Assembly: GCF_001314995.1 (NCBI RefSeq)
Contig: NZ_CP012938.1
Coordinates: 4,464,001 to 4,528,000 of the forward strand
DNA length: 64,000 nucleotides
Direction of reading: 5' to 3'
Source: Bacteroides ovatus
Lineage (GTDB): Bacteria > Bacteroidota > Bacteroidia > Bacteroidales > Bacteroidaceae
Shown here: positions 46,032-55,243 of the stretch, piece after piece
Layout of the letters: each line of letters starts with the position of its first letter
Numbering within the stretch: position 1 is the first letter of the stretch
The notes under the pieces: generated by a model
The model's input: the letters and a program-made list of their open reading frames with translations, nothing else
Told to the model about the DNA's origin: nothing
Database searches by the model: none
Position numbers and translations under genes: made by a program

Positions 46032-48860
46032 ATGAAAAGGAAATTGCTGCTTTTTCTCCTTTCTATTTGTTTTTTCCTTCCGGATTTTGCCGCGACGGGA
46101 CAGTATAACTTTATCCGTGTAGATGGAGGAAGCGGTCTTTCGAACAGTCATGTCAAGTCCATTATTCAAGATAGTTACGGTTTTATCTGGCTGGGTACGC
46201 GCAACGGTCTTAATCGTTATGACGGCGTGTCGATGAAGCTTTATAACTGCTATGACGAAACTTTGCAGCATGGCAATCAGGTCATATCCGCTCTTTTTGA
46301 GGATAATCACCGTCAATTATGGGTAGGTACGGATGATGGTGTTTATATTCAAGAGCTTGCTACCGGGAAGTTTTCGTTCTTTGATGCCCGCACAGAGAGC
46401 GGAGAGCAAATCAGATACAACTGGATTGAAGATATTCTGGCAGATCATTCAGGAAATATCTGGGTGAATGCACCGAATCAGGGAGTTTTCCGCTATCAGG
46501 TGGAGACGGGTAAACTGTTCCGCTATATTCCCTGTCCCAGTAAGGATAAAAGCAAGGACTTTCCGCAGTCTATCTGTGTAGATAAAGAAGGTACGGTCTG
46601 GGTGGGTACGTATGGAGCGGGAATTTACCGTTACAGTCCGGAGCAGGATAAGTTTGTGCCCTATGCAACAGAAGCCCTTAAAGGGGATTTCATCTTTACT
46701 CTGTGCGATTATGGCGATGAACTGATTGTCGGAGTGCATGAAGAGGAACTGAAACGGTTCAATAAAAAGACTGGAGAAGTGAGTATATTCCCTGCGCCCG
46801 AAGTACATCGAAAAATTATTCGCTACGCTGTTTGCTTCGGAGACGAGCTGTGGGTGGGTACGCAGAATGGCGTTTATGTGATTAATGAGAAACACAACAG
46901 TGTGCAACATATTCCTGCCGATGCCGGAGGGAAGTATGGGCTTGGAGATGCTATCGTCGATAAGATTTATCGTGATCGTGAAGGGGGAACCTGGATCTGT
47001 ACGCAATTTGGAGGAGCCAGCTATCTGCCTGTACGTACGCTCGATTTTTCGGTTTATCTTCCGGGAGCGCCCGGTACAGTCAGCGGACGACGCATCAGTG
47101 AATTGGCGGAAGGAAAAGACGGAGTGGTGTGGGTTAGTACACAGGATGGCGGTGTTTGCTACTGGAATCCGGGAACACAGACTTTCACTAAAATTCCCCA
47201 GTCGCCTGACCGTCAGAATGTATTAAGCCTGTTCGCTTCGGATGATTTGGTTGGCGCAGGTTACTTTAAAGGGGGCATTGACCTGATTGTTCCTCAAGAT
47301 CAGGTTCAGACGTTCTATCCCGCACAACTTGGTATCAGTGAAGGTTCCGTGTTTGCCCTTTACCGCGATCGTGGGGGAGCAATCTGGTTGGGTGATGGCT
47401 GGAACATCTTCCGTTCGGCCGACAAAGGACAGACTTTTGAGAAAATGGAGCAATTCGGGTATGCTTATATGCGTGATATTCTCGAAGATAAATCCGGCAA
47501 TATATGGGTGGCAACGATGGGCAGTGGAATATTCCGGTATCATCCGCAGACAGATCAGATGGTCAGCTATAAATGTATACCGGAGGATAGCACTTCTATC
47601 GGAACAAATGAAGTGACAGGTATTTCGGAGGATAGTAAAGGCTTTATCTGGTTTTCTACAGACCGGGGTGGATTGTTGCGTTTTAACCCCGAAACCGGAA
47701 GATTCCGGACATACACCAAAGCGGACGGGCTTCCGGACAACGTAACATATAAAGTCGTGGAAGACCGGCAACATCGTATCTGGTTCGGAACAGACCGTGG
47801 GCTGGTTTGTCTTCATCCGGAAACAGACAGCCTGCAAGTTTTCAACCGAAATGACGGGTTACCTGATAACCAGTTTAACTATAAGTCGGCCTTGGCTGCC
47901 TCTGATGGTACTATTTGGATGGGAACTATCAATGGATTGGTCTCTTTTAATCCACAAATTGTCCACCCGAATACTTTTGTGCCTCCAGTCTATATCACCG
48001 GAATGTACGTGCAGGGACGTGAAACTCCTTTCACGGCGGATGGTGTGCAACTGCCTTACCGTTCTAACGTCAGCTTTGATTTTGTTGCTTTAAGTTATAC
48101 CTCACCGGGTGCAAATCGCTATGCCTACAAAATGGAAGGGATAGATAATGACTGGAATTATACATCTGATGTGCATACAGCGTCTTATGCCCAGCTCCCG
48201 CCGGGAGACTACCTGTTCCGTGTGCGGGGCAGTAATAATAATGGTGTCTGGAATCAGGAAGAAGCTACTTTATCAGTGCGTATTCTTCCACCTTGGTGGC
48301 GTACAGTGTGGGCTTACCTTATCTATATCATTGTAGTGTCCGGCAGCTTTGTCTTGACTCTTCGCGCCTATCGCCGCCGGGAAGTACAAAAGATCCGTGA
48401 GCAGCAATTATTGGCAGAACTGGCGCGTGAGCGTGAATCCCATCGTACGCATGAGATGTTTATTAATCAGATCACTTACGGAGCTTGTACTCCGCAAGGG
48501 GGTGCGATGTCACGGGCTGATGAACAACTGATGTCCCAACTGATAGCCAAAGTGCGTGAGAATCTTTCCGACGCCAATTATAATGTGGAAGCATTGGCTG
48601 CAGCCATGAATATGTCCCGCTCCAGCCTGCATCGTAAGATTAAGGCGCTGACCGATCTTTCTTCACTCGACTTTATCCGTATCATCCGATTAAAACGTGC
48701 GGCAGAACTATTGCAGGAGGGAGAATTGCGCATCAACGAAATCTCTGACAGAGTAGGTTTCCAGTCGCCTTCTTACTTCGCAAAGATATTTCAGAAGCAA
48801 TTCGGAGTTACTCCTACAGAGTTTGCCCAACAAAATAAGCAGAGAATGGCAGAGGATTAG
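46032..48860 (+). CDS. Membrane sensor with two-component propeller, Y_Y_Y domain and AraC-type DNA-binding domain, no kinase
   Basis: The 942-residue protein has a signal peptide or first helix (LLLFLLSICFFLPDFAATG). About 14 propeller repeats follow (DSYGFIWLGTRNGLNRYDG, GTVWVGTYGAGIYRYSPE, GFIWFSTDRGGLLRFNPE), then a Y_Y_Y domain (FVALSYTSPGANRYAYKMEGIDNDWNYT) to about residue 750. One membrane helix (WAYLIYIIVVSGSFVLTL, 759-778) leads to a coil and a C-terminal AraC domain with both helix-turn-helices (AAAMNMSRSSLHRKIKAL and ISDRVGFQSPSYFAKIF). Hybrid two-component systems of Bacteroides share both ends but have a kinase, phosphorylation and receiver domains between; all of these are missing (942 residues against about 1300-1400). 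It is divergent from the TonB receptor gene and probably controls it and the alpha-galactosidase. Confidence 0.88.
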   Translation: MKRKLLLFLLSICFFLPDFAATGQYNFIRVDGGSGLSNSHVKSIIQDSYGFIWLGTRNGLNRYDGVSMKLYNCYDETLQHGNQVISALFEDNHRQLWVGTDDGVYIQELATGKFSFFDARTESGEQIRYNWIEDILADHSGNIWVNAPNQGVFRYQVETGKLFRYIPCPSKDKSKDFPQSICVDKEGTVWVGTYGAGIYRYSPEQDKFVPYATEALKGDFIFTLCDYGDELIVGVHEEELKRFNKKTGEVSIFPAPEVHRKIIRYAVCFGDELWVGTQNGVYVINEKHNSVQHIPADAGGKYGLGDAIVDKIYRDREGGTWICTQFGGASYLPVRTLDFSVYLPGAPGTVSGRRISELAEGKDGVVWVSTQDGGVCYWNPGTQTFTKIPQSPDRQNVLSLFASDDLVGAGYFKGGIDLIVPQDQVQTFYPAQLGISEGSVFALYRDRGGAIWLGDGWNIFRSADKGQTFEKMEQFGYAYMRDILEDKSGNIWVATMGSGIFRYHPQTDQMVSYKCIPEDSTSIGTNEVTGISEDSKGFIWFSTDRGGLLRFNPETGRFRTYTKADGLPDNVTYKVVEDRQHRIWFGTDRGLVCLHPETDSLQVFNRNDGLPDNQFNYKSALAASDGTIWMGTINGLVSFNPQIVHPNTFVPPVYITGMYVQGRETPFTADGVQLPYRSNVSFDFVALSYTSPGANRYAYKMEGIDNDWNYTSDVHTASYAQLPPGDYLFRVRGSNNNGVWNQEEATLSVRILPPWWRTVWAYLIYIIVVSGSFVLTLRAYRRREVQKIREQQLLAELARERESHRTHEMFINQITYGACTPQGGAMSRADEQLMSQLIAKVRENLSDANYNVEALAAAMNMSRSSLHRKIKALTDLSSLDFIRIIRLKRAAELLQEGELRINEISDRVGFQSPSYFAKIFQKQFGVTPTEFAQQNKQRMAED

Positions 48861-49336
48861 TAACTATGGGCTATTATTCGTTATTTTATCATGGGGTGGT
48901 GAACAGGTTTTAGCTCCTTTCGGTACTGGAATGAACTAATCTTAGTTCTTCTAAGATTTAATTGGTAATATGCGATGATTTAATATTCATCATATATAGA
49001 TTTATTCGTCTGACAGTTGTTGAACTTTCGTCTGGCAATTGTTGTTCTTTCGTCTGACAATTGTCAGACGAAAAAGAAACAGCTGTCAGACGAATAAATT
49101 CATGTATCATTAGCCATAACCCCATTAGGTATCAAAAATAAATCTGCACAAGCTCGAAATTAGTTCATTTCCGTATAGAAATGAGGGAATGAAGTAAATA
49201 ACTACAGTGTGCCCATTTTGTTTAAAGAGATTAAAAGATAGAATAATTCAGCTTTATAAATTCTTTCTTTTTTACTTGCTTATTTCATTTGATTTCCATA
49301 CTTTTAGCCTCCGTAAACCCTTTAAAAATTGCTCCT
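48861..49336. other. Intergenic region upstream of hppA
   Basis: These 476 bp hold the 22-bp-period repeat cluster at 49005-49094 and otherwise AT-rich sequence. A TTG at 49289 opens the hppA frame earlier but is not a likely start. I find no consensus promoter. Confidence 0.5.
49005..49094. repeat. Cluster of inverted units with exact 22-bp period (TTCGTCTGACAA type)
   Basis: Forward units TTCGTCTGACAR (one with G for A) begin at 49005, 49027 and 49049. Complementary units YTGTCAGACGAA end at 49072 and 49094. All steps are 22 bp. The third forward unit and the first complementary one make a perfect 24-bp palindrome at 49049-49072. Confidence 0.85.
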
Positions 49337-51541
49337 ATGGACAACATTCTTTTCTGGCTGGTTCCAGTCGCTTCCGTGTTAGCCCTCTGCTTTGCTTATT
49401 ACTTTCATAAGCAAATGATGAAAGAGAGCGAAGGTACACCCCAAATGATAAAGATAGCTGCTGCTGTGCGCAAAGGAGCTATGTCTTATCTGAAACAGCA
49501 ATACAAAATAGTAGGCTGGGTATTCTTGGGATTGGTTATTTTGTTTTCAATTATGGCCTATGGCTTTCATGTACAGAACGCATGGGTTCCCGTTGCTTTT
49601 CTTACAGGCGGATTTTTCTCCGGGCTTTCCGGATTTTTAGGGATGAAGACGGCGACTTATGCGTCGGCTCGTACCGCTAATGCCGCCCGTAATTCTCTGA
49701 ATGCAGGGTTGAGGATTGCTTTCCGAAGCGGCGCGGTGATGGGATTAGTTGTAGTTGGCCTGGGATTGCTCGATATATCTTTCTGGTATCTGTTGTTGAA
49801 TGCAGTGATTCCTGCTGATGCGCTGACACCTACTCATAAACTCTGTGTGATTACTACTACCATGCTGACTTTCGGTATGGGTGCTTCTACGCAAGCACTC
49901 TTTGCCCGTGTAGGTGGTGGTATCTATACGAAGGCAGCCGATGTTGGAGCCGACTTGGTAGGTAAAGTAGAAGCCGGAATTCCGGAAGATGACCCTCGTA
50001 ATCCTGCTACTATTGCCGATAATGTAGGTGACAATGTAGGTGACGTGGCCGGTATGGGAGCCGATTTATATGAATCTTACTGTGGCTCGATTCTGGCAAC
50101 AGCTGCACTGGGTGCTGCTGCTTTTATCCATTCGGCAGATACAGTGATGCAATTCAAGGCAGTTATTGCTCCGATGTTGATTGCAGCTGTTGGTATTATC
50201 CTTTCTATTATAGGGATATTCGCTGTCCGTACTAAAGAGAATGCGACCATGAAAGACTTGCTCGGTTCATTGGCTTTCGGTACGAACCTTAGTTCCGTGC
50301 TTATTGTTGCAGCTACATTCTTAATCCTGTGGCTCTTGCAACTAGATAACTGGATTTGGATTTCTTGTGCCGTAGTAGTCGGACTGGTAGTAGGTATTAT
50401 CATCGGACGTTCTACGGAATATTATACTTCTCAATCTTATCGTCCTACCCAGAAACTAAGTGAAAGCGGTAAGACTGGTCCTGCTACCGTCATTATTTCC
50501 GGTATTGGTTTGGGTATGCTTTCTACAGCTATTCCTGTAGTTGCAGTAGTGATTGGTATCATTGCCTCCTATCTGTTGGCTTCCGCAGGTGATTTCGGTA
50601 ATGTAGGCATGGGATTGTATGGCATCGGTATTGCAGCTGTTGGTATGCTTTCTACCTTAGGTATCACATTGGCAACGGATGCTTACGGTCCGATTGCGGA
50701 TAATGCGGGAGGTAATGCGGAAATGTCCGGTCTGGGTGCTGAAGTTCGCAAACGTACTGATGCGCTCGATTCATTGGGTAACACAACTGCCGCCACGGGA
50801 AAAGGTTTTGCAATCGGTTCCGCTGCGCTGACAGGTCTGGCTTTGCTGGCTTCTTATATTGAAGAAATCCGAATCGGTCTGACACGTCTTGGTAATGTAG
50901 ACCTGACTTTTGCAGATGGAAGTTCTATCAGCATAGCAAATGCCACTTTTATCGACTTCATGGATTATTACGAAGTACACTTGATGAATCCAAAAGTACT
51001 TTCGGGCATGTTCCTCGGTTCAATGATGGCTTTCCTGTTTTGTGGTTTGACAATGAATGCAGTAGGACGTGCGGCAGGTCACATGGTTGACGAAGTGCGT
51101 CGCCAGTTCCGTGACATAAAGGGTATTCTGACTGGAGAAGCCGAGCCGGATTACGAACGTTGTGTTGAAATATCGACAAAGGGTGCGCAGCGTGAGATGG
51201 TTATTCCTTCCTTGATTGCTATTATTGCTCCGATTCTTACAGGATTTATCTTTGGCGTTCCCGGCGTACTCGGCCTACTGATTGGTGGTTTGAGCAGTGG
51301 TTTCGTATTAGCTATCTTTATGGCTAACGCCGGAGGTGCATGGGATAACGCAAAGAAATATGTGGAAGAAGGTAACTTTGGTGGAAAAGGCGGTGAAGTG
51401 CATAAAGCAACCGTAGTAGGAGATACAGTAGGTGATCCGTTTAAAGATACCTCCGGTCCGAGTTTGAATATTTTGATAAAACTTATGAGTATGGTGGCCA
51501 TTGTGATGGCAGGACTTACTGTGGCCTGGAGTTTATTCTAA
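49337..51541 (+). CDS. hppA: Membrane-bound cation-translocating pyrophosphatase
   Basis: The 734-residue protein (ATG at 49337, [11 protein letters not shown]) has about 16 membrane helices and pumps Na+ and/or H+ with energy from pyrophosphate. [38 protein letters not shown] is in three parts the substrate and Mg site ([29 protein letters not shown]). [18 protein letters not shown] has alanine, not lysine, at the position that sets potassium dependence, so the enzyme should be K+-dependent. A Bacteroides vulgatus homologue was reported to move both Na+ and H+; this one may do the same. It is single and ends in a strong terminator. Confidence 0.95.
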   Translation: MDNILFWLVPVASVLALCFAYYFHKQMMKESEGTPQMIKIAAAVRKGAMSYLKQQYKIVGWVFLGLVILFSIMAYGFHVQNAWVPVAFLTGGFFSGLSGFLGMKTATYASARTANAARNSLNAGLRIAFRSGAVMGLVVVGLGLLDISFWYLLLNAVIPADALTPTHKLCVITTTMLTFGMGASTQALFARVGGGIYTKAADVGADLVGKVEAGIPEDDPRNPATIADNVGDNVGDVAGMGADLYESYCGSILATAALGAAAFIHSADTVMQFKAVIAPMLIAAVGIILSIIGIFAVRTKENATMKDLLGSLAFGTNLSSVLIVAATFLILWLLQLDNWIWISCAVVVGLVVGIIIGRSTEYYTSQSYRPTQKLSESGKTGPATVIISGIGLGMLSTAIPVVAVVIGIIASYLLASAGDFGNVGMGLYGIGIAAVGMLSTLGITLATDAYGPIADNAGGNAEMSGLGAEVRKRTDALDSLGNTTAATGKGFAIGSAALTGLALLASYIEEIRIGLTRLGNVDLTFADGSSISIANATFIDFMDYYEVHLMNPKVLSGMFLGSMMAFLFCGLTMNAVGRAAGHMVDEVRRQFRDIKGILTGEAEPDYERCVEISTKGAQREMVIPSLIAIIAPILTGFIFGVPGVLGLLIGGLSSGFVLAIFMANAGGAWDNAKKYVEEGNFGGKGGEVHKATVVGDTVGDPFKDTSGPSLNILIKLMSMVAIVMAGLTVAWSLF

Positions 51542-51562
51542 AAAAGCAGAAGGGAAAGTAAG

Positions 51563-51593
51563 AAAAAGGAGACAATACAAGTCTCCTTTTTTA
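51563..51593 (+). terminator. Rho-independent terminator after hppA
   Basis: AAAAAGGAGAC (51563-51573) pairs perfectly with GTCTCCTTTTT (51581-51591), 7-nt loop, with the T-run part of the stem end. Confidence 0.88.
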
Positions 51594-51601
51594 ATTTGAA
51601 T

Positions 51602-51609
51602 TACCTTTG
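51602..51609 (+). promoter_or_regulatory. Promoter -7 box of rnhB
   Basis: TACCTTTG fits TAnnTTTG, 22 bp before the ATG at 51632 and directly after the hppA terminator. Confidence 0.5.
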
Positions 51610-51631
51610 TATCAAAATAGAAGCGATAAAT

Positions 51632-52234
51632 ATGTTATTACCTTATTTGAACGAGAATCTGATTGAAGCCGGATGTGATGAGGCCGGTCGTGGATGTTTG
51701 GCGGGAGCGGTATATGCTGCTGCGGTTATTCTTCCGAAGGATTTTAAGAATGAACTGTTGAATGACTCCAAACAACTGACCGAAAAGCAACGTTATGCAT
51801 TGCGTGAGGTAATAGAGAAAGAAGCGATAGCTTGGGCAGTTGGCATTGTGTCACCGGAAGAAATTGATGAAATAAATATCCTGCGGGCTTCTTTTCTGGC
51901 GATGCATCGTGCAGTGGATCAGTTGACCACCCGTCCCCAACATTTACTGATCGACGGTAATCGTTTCACTAAATACCCCGGTGTTCCCCATACTACAGTA
52001 GTGAAAGGAGACGGGAAATATCTTTCGATAGCAGCAGCTTCAATTTTAGCTAAAACATATCGAGACGATTATATGAACCGTCTTCACGAAGAATTTCCAT
52101 ATTATGACTGGGACCACAATAAAGGTTATCCAACTAAAAAACATCGTGCCGCCATTGCCGAACGTGGCACTACTCCTTACCATCGCATGACGTTCAATCT
52201 GTTGGGAGATGGCCAGTTGACTTTGAGCTTCTAA
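51632..52234 (+). CDS. rnhB: Ribonuclease HII
   Basis: The 200-residue enzyme removes ribonucleotides from DNA and RNA primers. The start [21 protein letters not shown] carries the first catalytic Asp-Glu pair in [38 protein letters not shown] (third acidic residue) and [10 protein letters not shown] follow. The last acidic residue is in AKTYRDDYM. The frame is open to a TTG at 51596, but that overlaps the promoter and lacks family sequence. Confidence 0.94.
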   Translation: MLLPYLNENLIEAGCDEAGRGCLAGAVYAAAVILPKDFKNELLNDSKQLTEKQRYALREVIEKEAIAWAVGIVSPEEIDEINILRASFLAMHRAVDQLTTRPQHLLIDGNRFTKYPGVPHTTVVKGDGKYLSIAAASILAKTYRDDYMNRLHEEFPYYDWDHNKGYPTKKHRAAIAERGTTPYHRMTFNLLGDGQLTLSF

Positions 52235-52373
52235 AGTCGCTTTGTTTCATTTTACACACATTTTCTACATTTTTTTGCAGAATAAGCACGATTTTGTTAC
52301 GGATAACCGTGAAATTGTTCCGTTTAGGCTAAAAAAGTGTTGCTTAGTGCTTTTATTTGTTATTAAAATGCTA

Positions 52374-52381
52374 TATCTTTG
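52374..52381 (+). promoter_or_regulatory. Promoter -7 box of the DUF5723 gene
   Basis: TATCTTTG, 33 bp before the ATG at 52415. The earlier ORF start at 52379 lies inside the box and is therefore not used. Confidence 0.5.
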
Positions 52382-52414
52382 CGAACAATAATAAGAATTA
52401 AAAAGTTTAAAATC

Positions 52415-53956
52415 ATGGCAACGAACAAGCTATTATGGTCTTCTAAGCTCATTGGGGTATTTTTTATTATGTTGGTTTGCACTCTTTCTGCAAATGCACA
52501 GTTTTTACGTACTTCCTATTTCATGGAAGGTACTCACTATCGTCAACAACTGAATCCGGCTTTAACACCGACTAAAGGTTACTTCAATCTTCCGGTGATC
52601 GGTGCTGTTAATGCAACGGTTGGTTCTACTTCGTTAGGCTATCAGGATATCATTGATATTATTGATGATGGCGATGATTTCTACACCAAACCGGATTTCA
52701 TGAATCGTCTGAAAGATAATAATAAATTGAATGTGAACTTCAGTACAGAAATTCTTTCTGCAGGATGGTATAAAGGAAAAAACTTTTGGTCATTCAATAT
52801 CGGTCTTCGTACAGATATCGGTGCTAACCTGACAAAGAATATGTTTACCTTCTTGAATGAGATGGAAACAGTTGAAGAAAACTGGAGAAATAGTAACTAT
52901 GATATTAGTGGTCAGCAATTGAACATTAATGCTTATACTGAAATTGGTTTAGGACTTTCACGTCAGATTAATAGCCGTTTGACAGTTGGTGCTAGAGTGA
53001 AAGCTTTATTGGGTATTGGTAACATGGAGTTGAAACTTAATAGAGTTGCAATGAGCGCTAATTTACCTAGTGATCAACAAATAAATCAGTGGTCAAGTGA
53101 GAGCTATTGGAATTCTATGACCCCTTCACAGGCAGCACAGGCAGCACAAGAATTAAAGGATAAGTTTAATAACTATCATGCAAACTTGACTGTTGGTGCC
53201 GAACTGAAAAGTTCTTTCAAAGGCTTGGAATTGCAAGAAGAAGAGGGTAAAGATTATGTAACTGACTTTGATTTCGATAGCGGTAAATTGGGTATAGCTG
53301 GGTACGGTTTTGGTATCGATTTAGGAGCTTCTTATAAAATATTGGATAATCTGACTGTATCTGCTTCTGTTCTTGACTTAGGTTTTATCTCTTGGTCAAA
53401 ATCAAGTACAAAGATTGCATCTGCTAATCCGGATCCGATTGATATTAAAGGAAGTACCTATGCAAATATGGTTGATCCGAATAATCCGAATACTGTTATG
53501 AACGCTGTAAATCAGTTGCAGAATGACGCTCAAGGATATATGGACCGTGTAACAAATGGTGATGTACTTGACTATGACATGTTGCAACTCGAAGTAAGCG
53601 ATGCTAAAGAATCTCGTAAATCTCGTCTTGCTTCTATCCTAGTATTAGGTGCAGAATATGGATTCTTCAATAACAAATTAGCAGTGGGTGTATTGTCAAC
53701 CACTCGTTTTGTACAGCCTGATGCTCTTACAGAATTAACATTCTCTGCAAACTACCGTCCGAAAAGCTGGTTCAATGTAGCACTTAGTTACTCAGCTATC
53801 CAGTCAGCCGGTAAATCTTTCGGTCTGGGTCTGAAATTAGGTCCTCTGTTTGTCGGAACTGACTATATGTTCTTAGGCAAGAACTCTAACTCTGTGAATG
53901 GATTCGTTGGAGTTTCTATTCCGTTGGGCGGAAGAAAAGCAAGTAAAGAAGGATAA
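52415..53956 (+). CDS. DUF5723 family outer membrane beta-barrel protein
   Basis: The protein has 513 residues from MATNKLLWSSKL. A signal peptide (LIGVFFIMLVCTLSANAQ) is followed by FLRTSYFMEGTHYRQQLNPALTPTKGYFNLPVIGAVN, the hallmark of DUF5723. The remainder has alternating strands of a porin-like barrel (LSRQINSRLTVGARVKAL, GFGIDLGASYKILDNLTVSASVLDLGFIS, GFVGVSIPLGG). The function is unknown; family members are predicted outer-membrane proteins in Bacteroidetes. It stands alone with its own promoter and terminator. Confidence 0.82.
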   Translation: MATNKLLWSSKLIGVFFIMLVCTLSANAQFLRTSYFMEGTHYRQQLNPALTPTKGYFNLPVIGAVNATVGSTSLGYQDIIDIIDDGDDFYTKPDFMNRLKDNNKLNVNFSTEILSAGWYKGKNFWSFNIGLRTDIGANLTKNMFTFLNEMETVEENWRNSNYDISGQQLNINAYTEIGLGLSRQINSRLTVGARVKALLGIGNMELKLNRVAMSANLPSDQQINQWSSESYWNSMTPSQAAQAAQELKDKFNNYHANLTVGAELKSSFKGLELQEEEGKDYVTDFDFDSGKLGIAGYGFGIDLGASYKILDNLTVSASVLDLGFISWSKSSTKIASANPDPIDIKGSTYANMVDPNNPNTVMNAVNQLQNDAQGYMDRVTNGDVLDYDMLQLEVSDAKESRKSRLASILVLGAEYGFFNNKLAVGVLSTTRFVQPDALTELTFSANYRPKSWFNVALSYSAIQSAGKSFGLGLKLGPLFVGTDYMFLGKNSNSVNGFVGVSIPLGGRKASKEG

Positions 53957-54026
53957 GATATTTTAATTTCTCTCTCTAAACATTCTCTTTTAATTAATTC
54001 TCTATAGAATAAAAAACGTATAATTT

Positions 54027-54081
54027 ACAGCTTACCGTCTTAGAATCCTCTAAAGGATCACAGATGGTAAGCTGTTTTTTG
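54027..54081. terminator. Terminator between DUF5723 and corA
   Basis: ACAGCTTACC (54027-54036) pairs perfectly with GGTAAGCTGT (54066-54075), then a T-run. The 29-nt loop has a minor inner stem. It serves the forward gene and may act on corA too. Confidence 0.75.
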
Positions 54082-54083
54082 TA

Positions 54084-55013
54084 TTAGAACCATTTTATCT
54101 TCCGGAATATCACAAACGCAAGAGTTGACAATCCGATGGAAAATAGTACGATCAAAGAGAAAGCAAAGGGTACCTCTTCCAGATGAATATCCACATTCAT
54201 ACCATAGAAACTGGCAATCAATGTCGGGAGCATCAGGACGATGGACAGACTTGTCATGCGTTTCATGATTGTATTCACGTTATTGGAGATAATGGAGGCA
54301 AAAGCATCCATCGTTCCCGTGAGAATGTCACTGTAAATATTCACCGTGTTAAGTGCCTGTTTCAATTCGATAATCACATCTTCCACTAGTTCAGTGTCCA
54401 GATAATCCGTATCCTGGAAAATAGTCCTTAATTTTCCTATCATTACTTCATTTCCACGGATGGAAGTATTGAAGTAGACCAATGTTTTCTGCAGTCTCAT
54501 CAGCCGGAGCAGGTCCTCGTTGCGGATGCTTCGTTCCAGTTCCTTTTCTGCGGCGCTGATGTCTATGTTTATCTGCTTTAGGTATTTCAGGAACCATACG
54601 GCAGAAGAATAGATGATCCGAAAAATCAGATCCAGCTTGTTGCGTACAACAATCCCTTTTCGACGGGTATGCTCTATGAAATCCGGTAGCAAATCGGTGT
54701 TGTGATAACAGACGGACACAATAATCTCGTTATTGGTGATTATTCCAATCGGTACAGTGTCGAAGGGCAGGCTGCCGTTCTGCTTGTTCTGCACAGGGAT
54801 ACGAAGAATGGTCAATAACCAGTTACCTTCCGTATCCGTACGCGGACGTTCGTCCGTATCGGCTATGTCATTAAGAAATGATTCGGGTACGTTGAGAGTT
54901 TGAGTTAGAAATTCAAAGTCATCATTATTTGGGCATACTACATTTACCCAGCTGTTAGGAAGCCATTGAGCTTTTTCCACAAAGCCGGCTTCACAATAAA
55001 GATACGTTCTCAT
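54084..55013 (-). CDS. corA: CorA-type magnesium/divalent cation channel
   Basis: The protein has 309 residues from MRTYLYCEAGFV. A cytoplasmic funnel domain with long helices (ISAAEKELERSIRNEDLLRLMRLQKTLVYFNTSI) precedes two C-terminal membrane helices. The selectivity motif GMN is at 271-273 in ASFYGMNVDI. It lets Mg2+ into the cell. An AGGAGG upstream fixes the start; the frame opens 17 residues earlier (MKPDASARV) without family sequence. Confidence 0.9.
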   Translation of the reverse strand: MRTYLYCEAGFVEKAQWLPNSWVNVVCPNNDDFEFLTQTLNVPESFLNDIADTDERPRTDTEGNWLLTILRIPVQNKQNGSLPFDTVPIGIITNNEIIVSVCYHNTDLLPDFIEHTRRKGIVVRNKLDLIFRIIYSSAVWFLKYLKQINIDISAAEKELERSIRNEDLLRLMRLQKTLVYFNTSIRGNEVMIGKLRTIFQDTDYLDTELVEDVIIELKQALNTVNIYSDILTGTMDAFASIISNNVNTIMKRMTSLSIVLMLPTLIASFYGMNVDIHLEEVPFAFSLIVLFSIGLSTLAFVIFRKIKWF

Positions 55014-55243
55014 CTTATTGCCTCCTTTCGTTTGTTTTACACGAGCAGAGGCATCAGGTTTCAATGACTCTGTTCGCTTTAATTAATACTAGTTGTGCAC
55101 GTTCGCGGGTTTGAATCGTCCATATTTCTATGATTTTAATTTAAAAGCGATGCAAAGGTACGGAAAAATGAAGAGGGTTCCGCCCTTTGTATCGCTTTTT
55201 TTGATATTCTTTTATTTGTGCCCTTTATTTAGAGGCTCCGATC

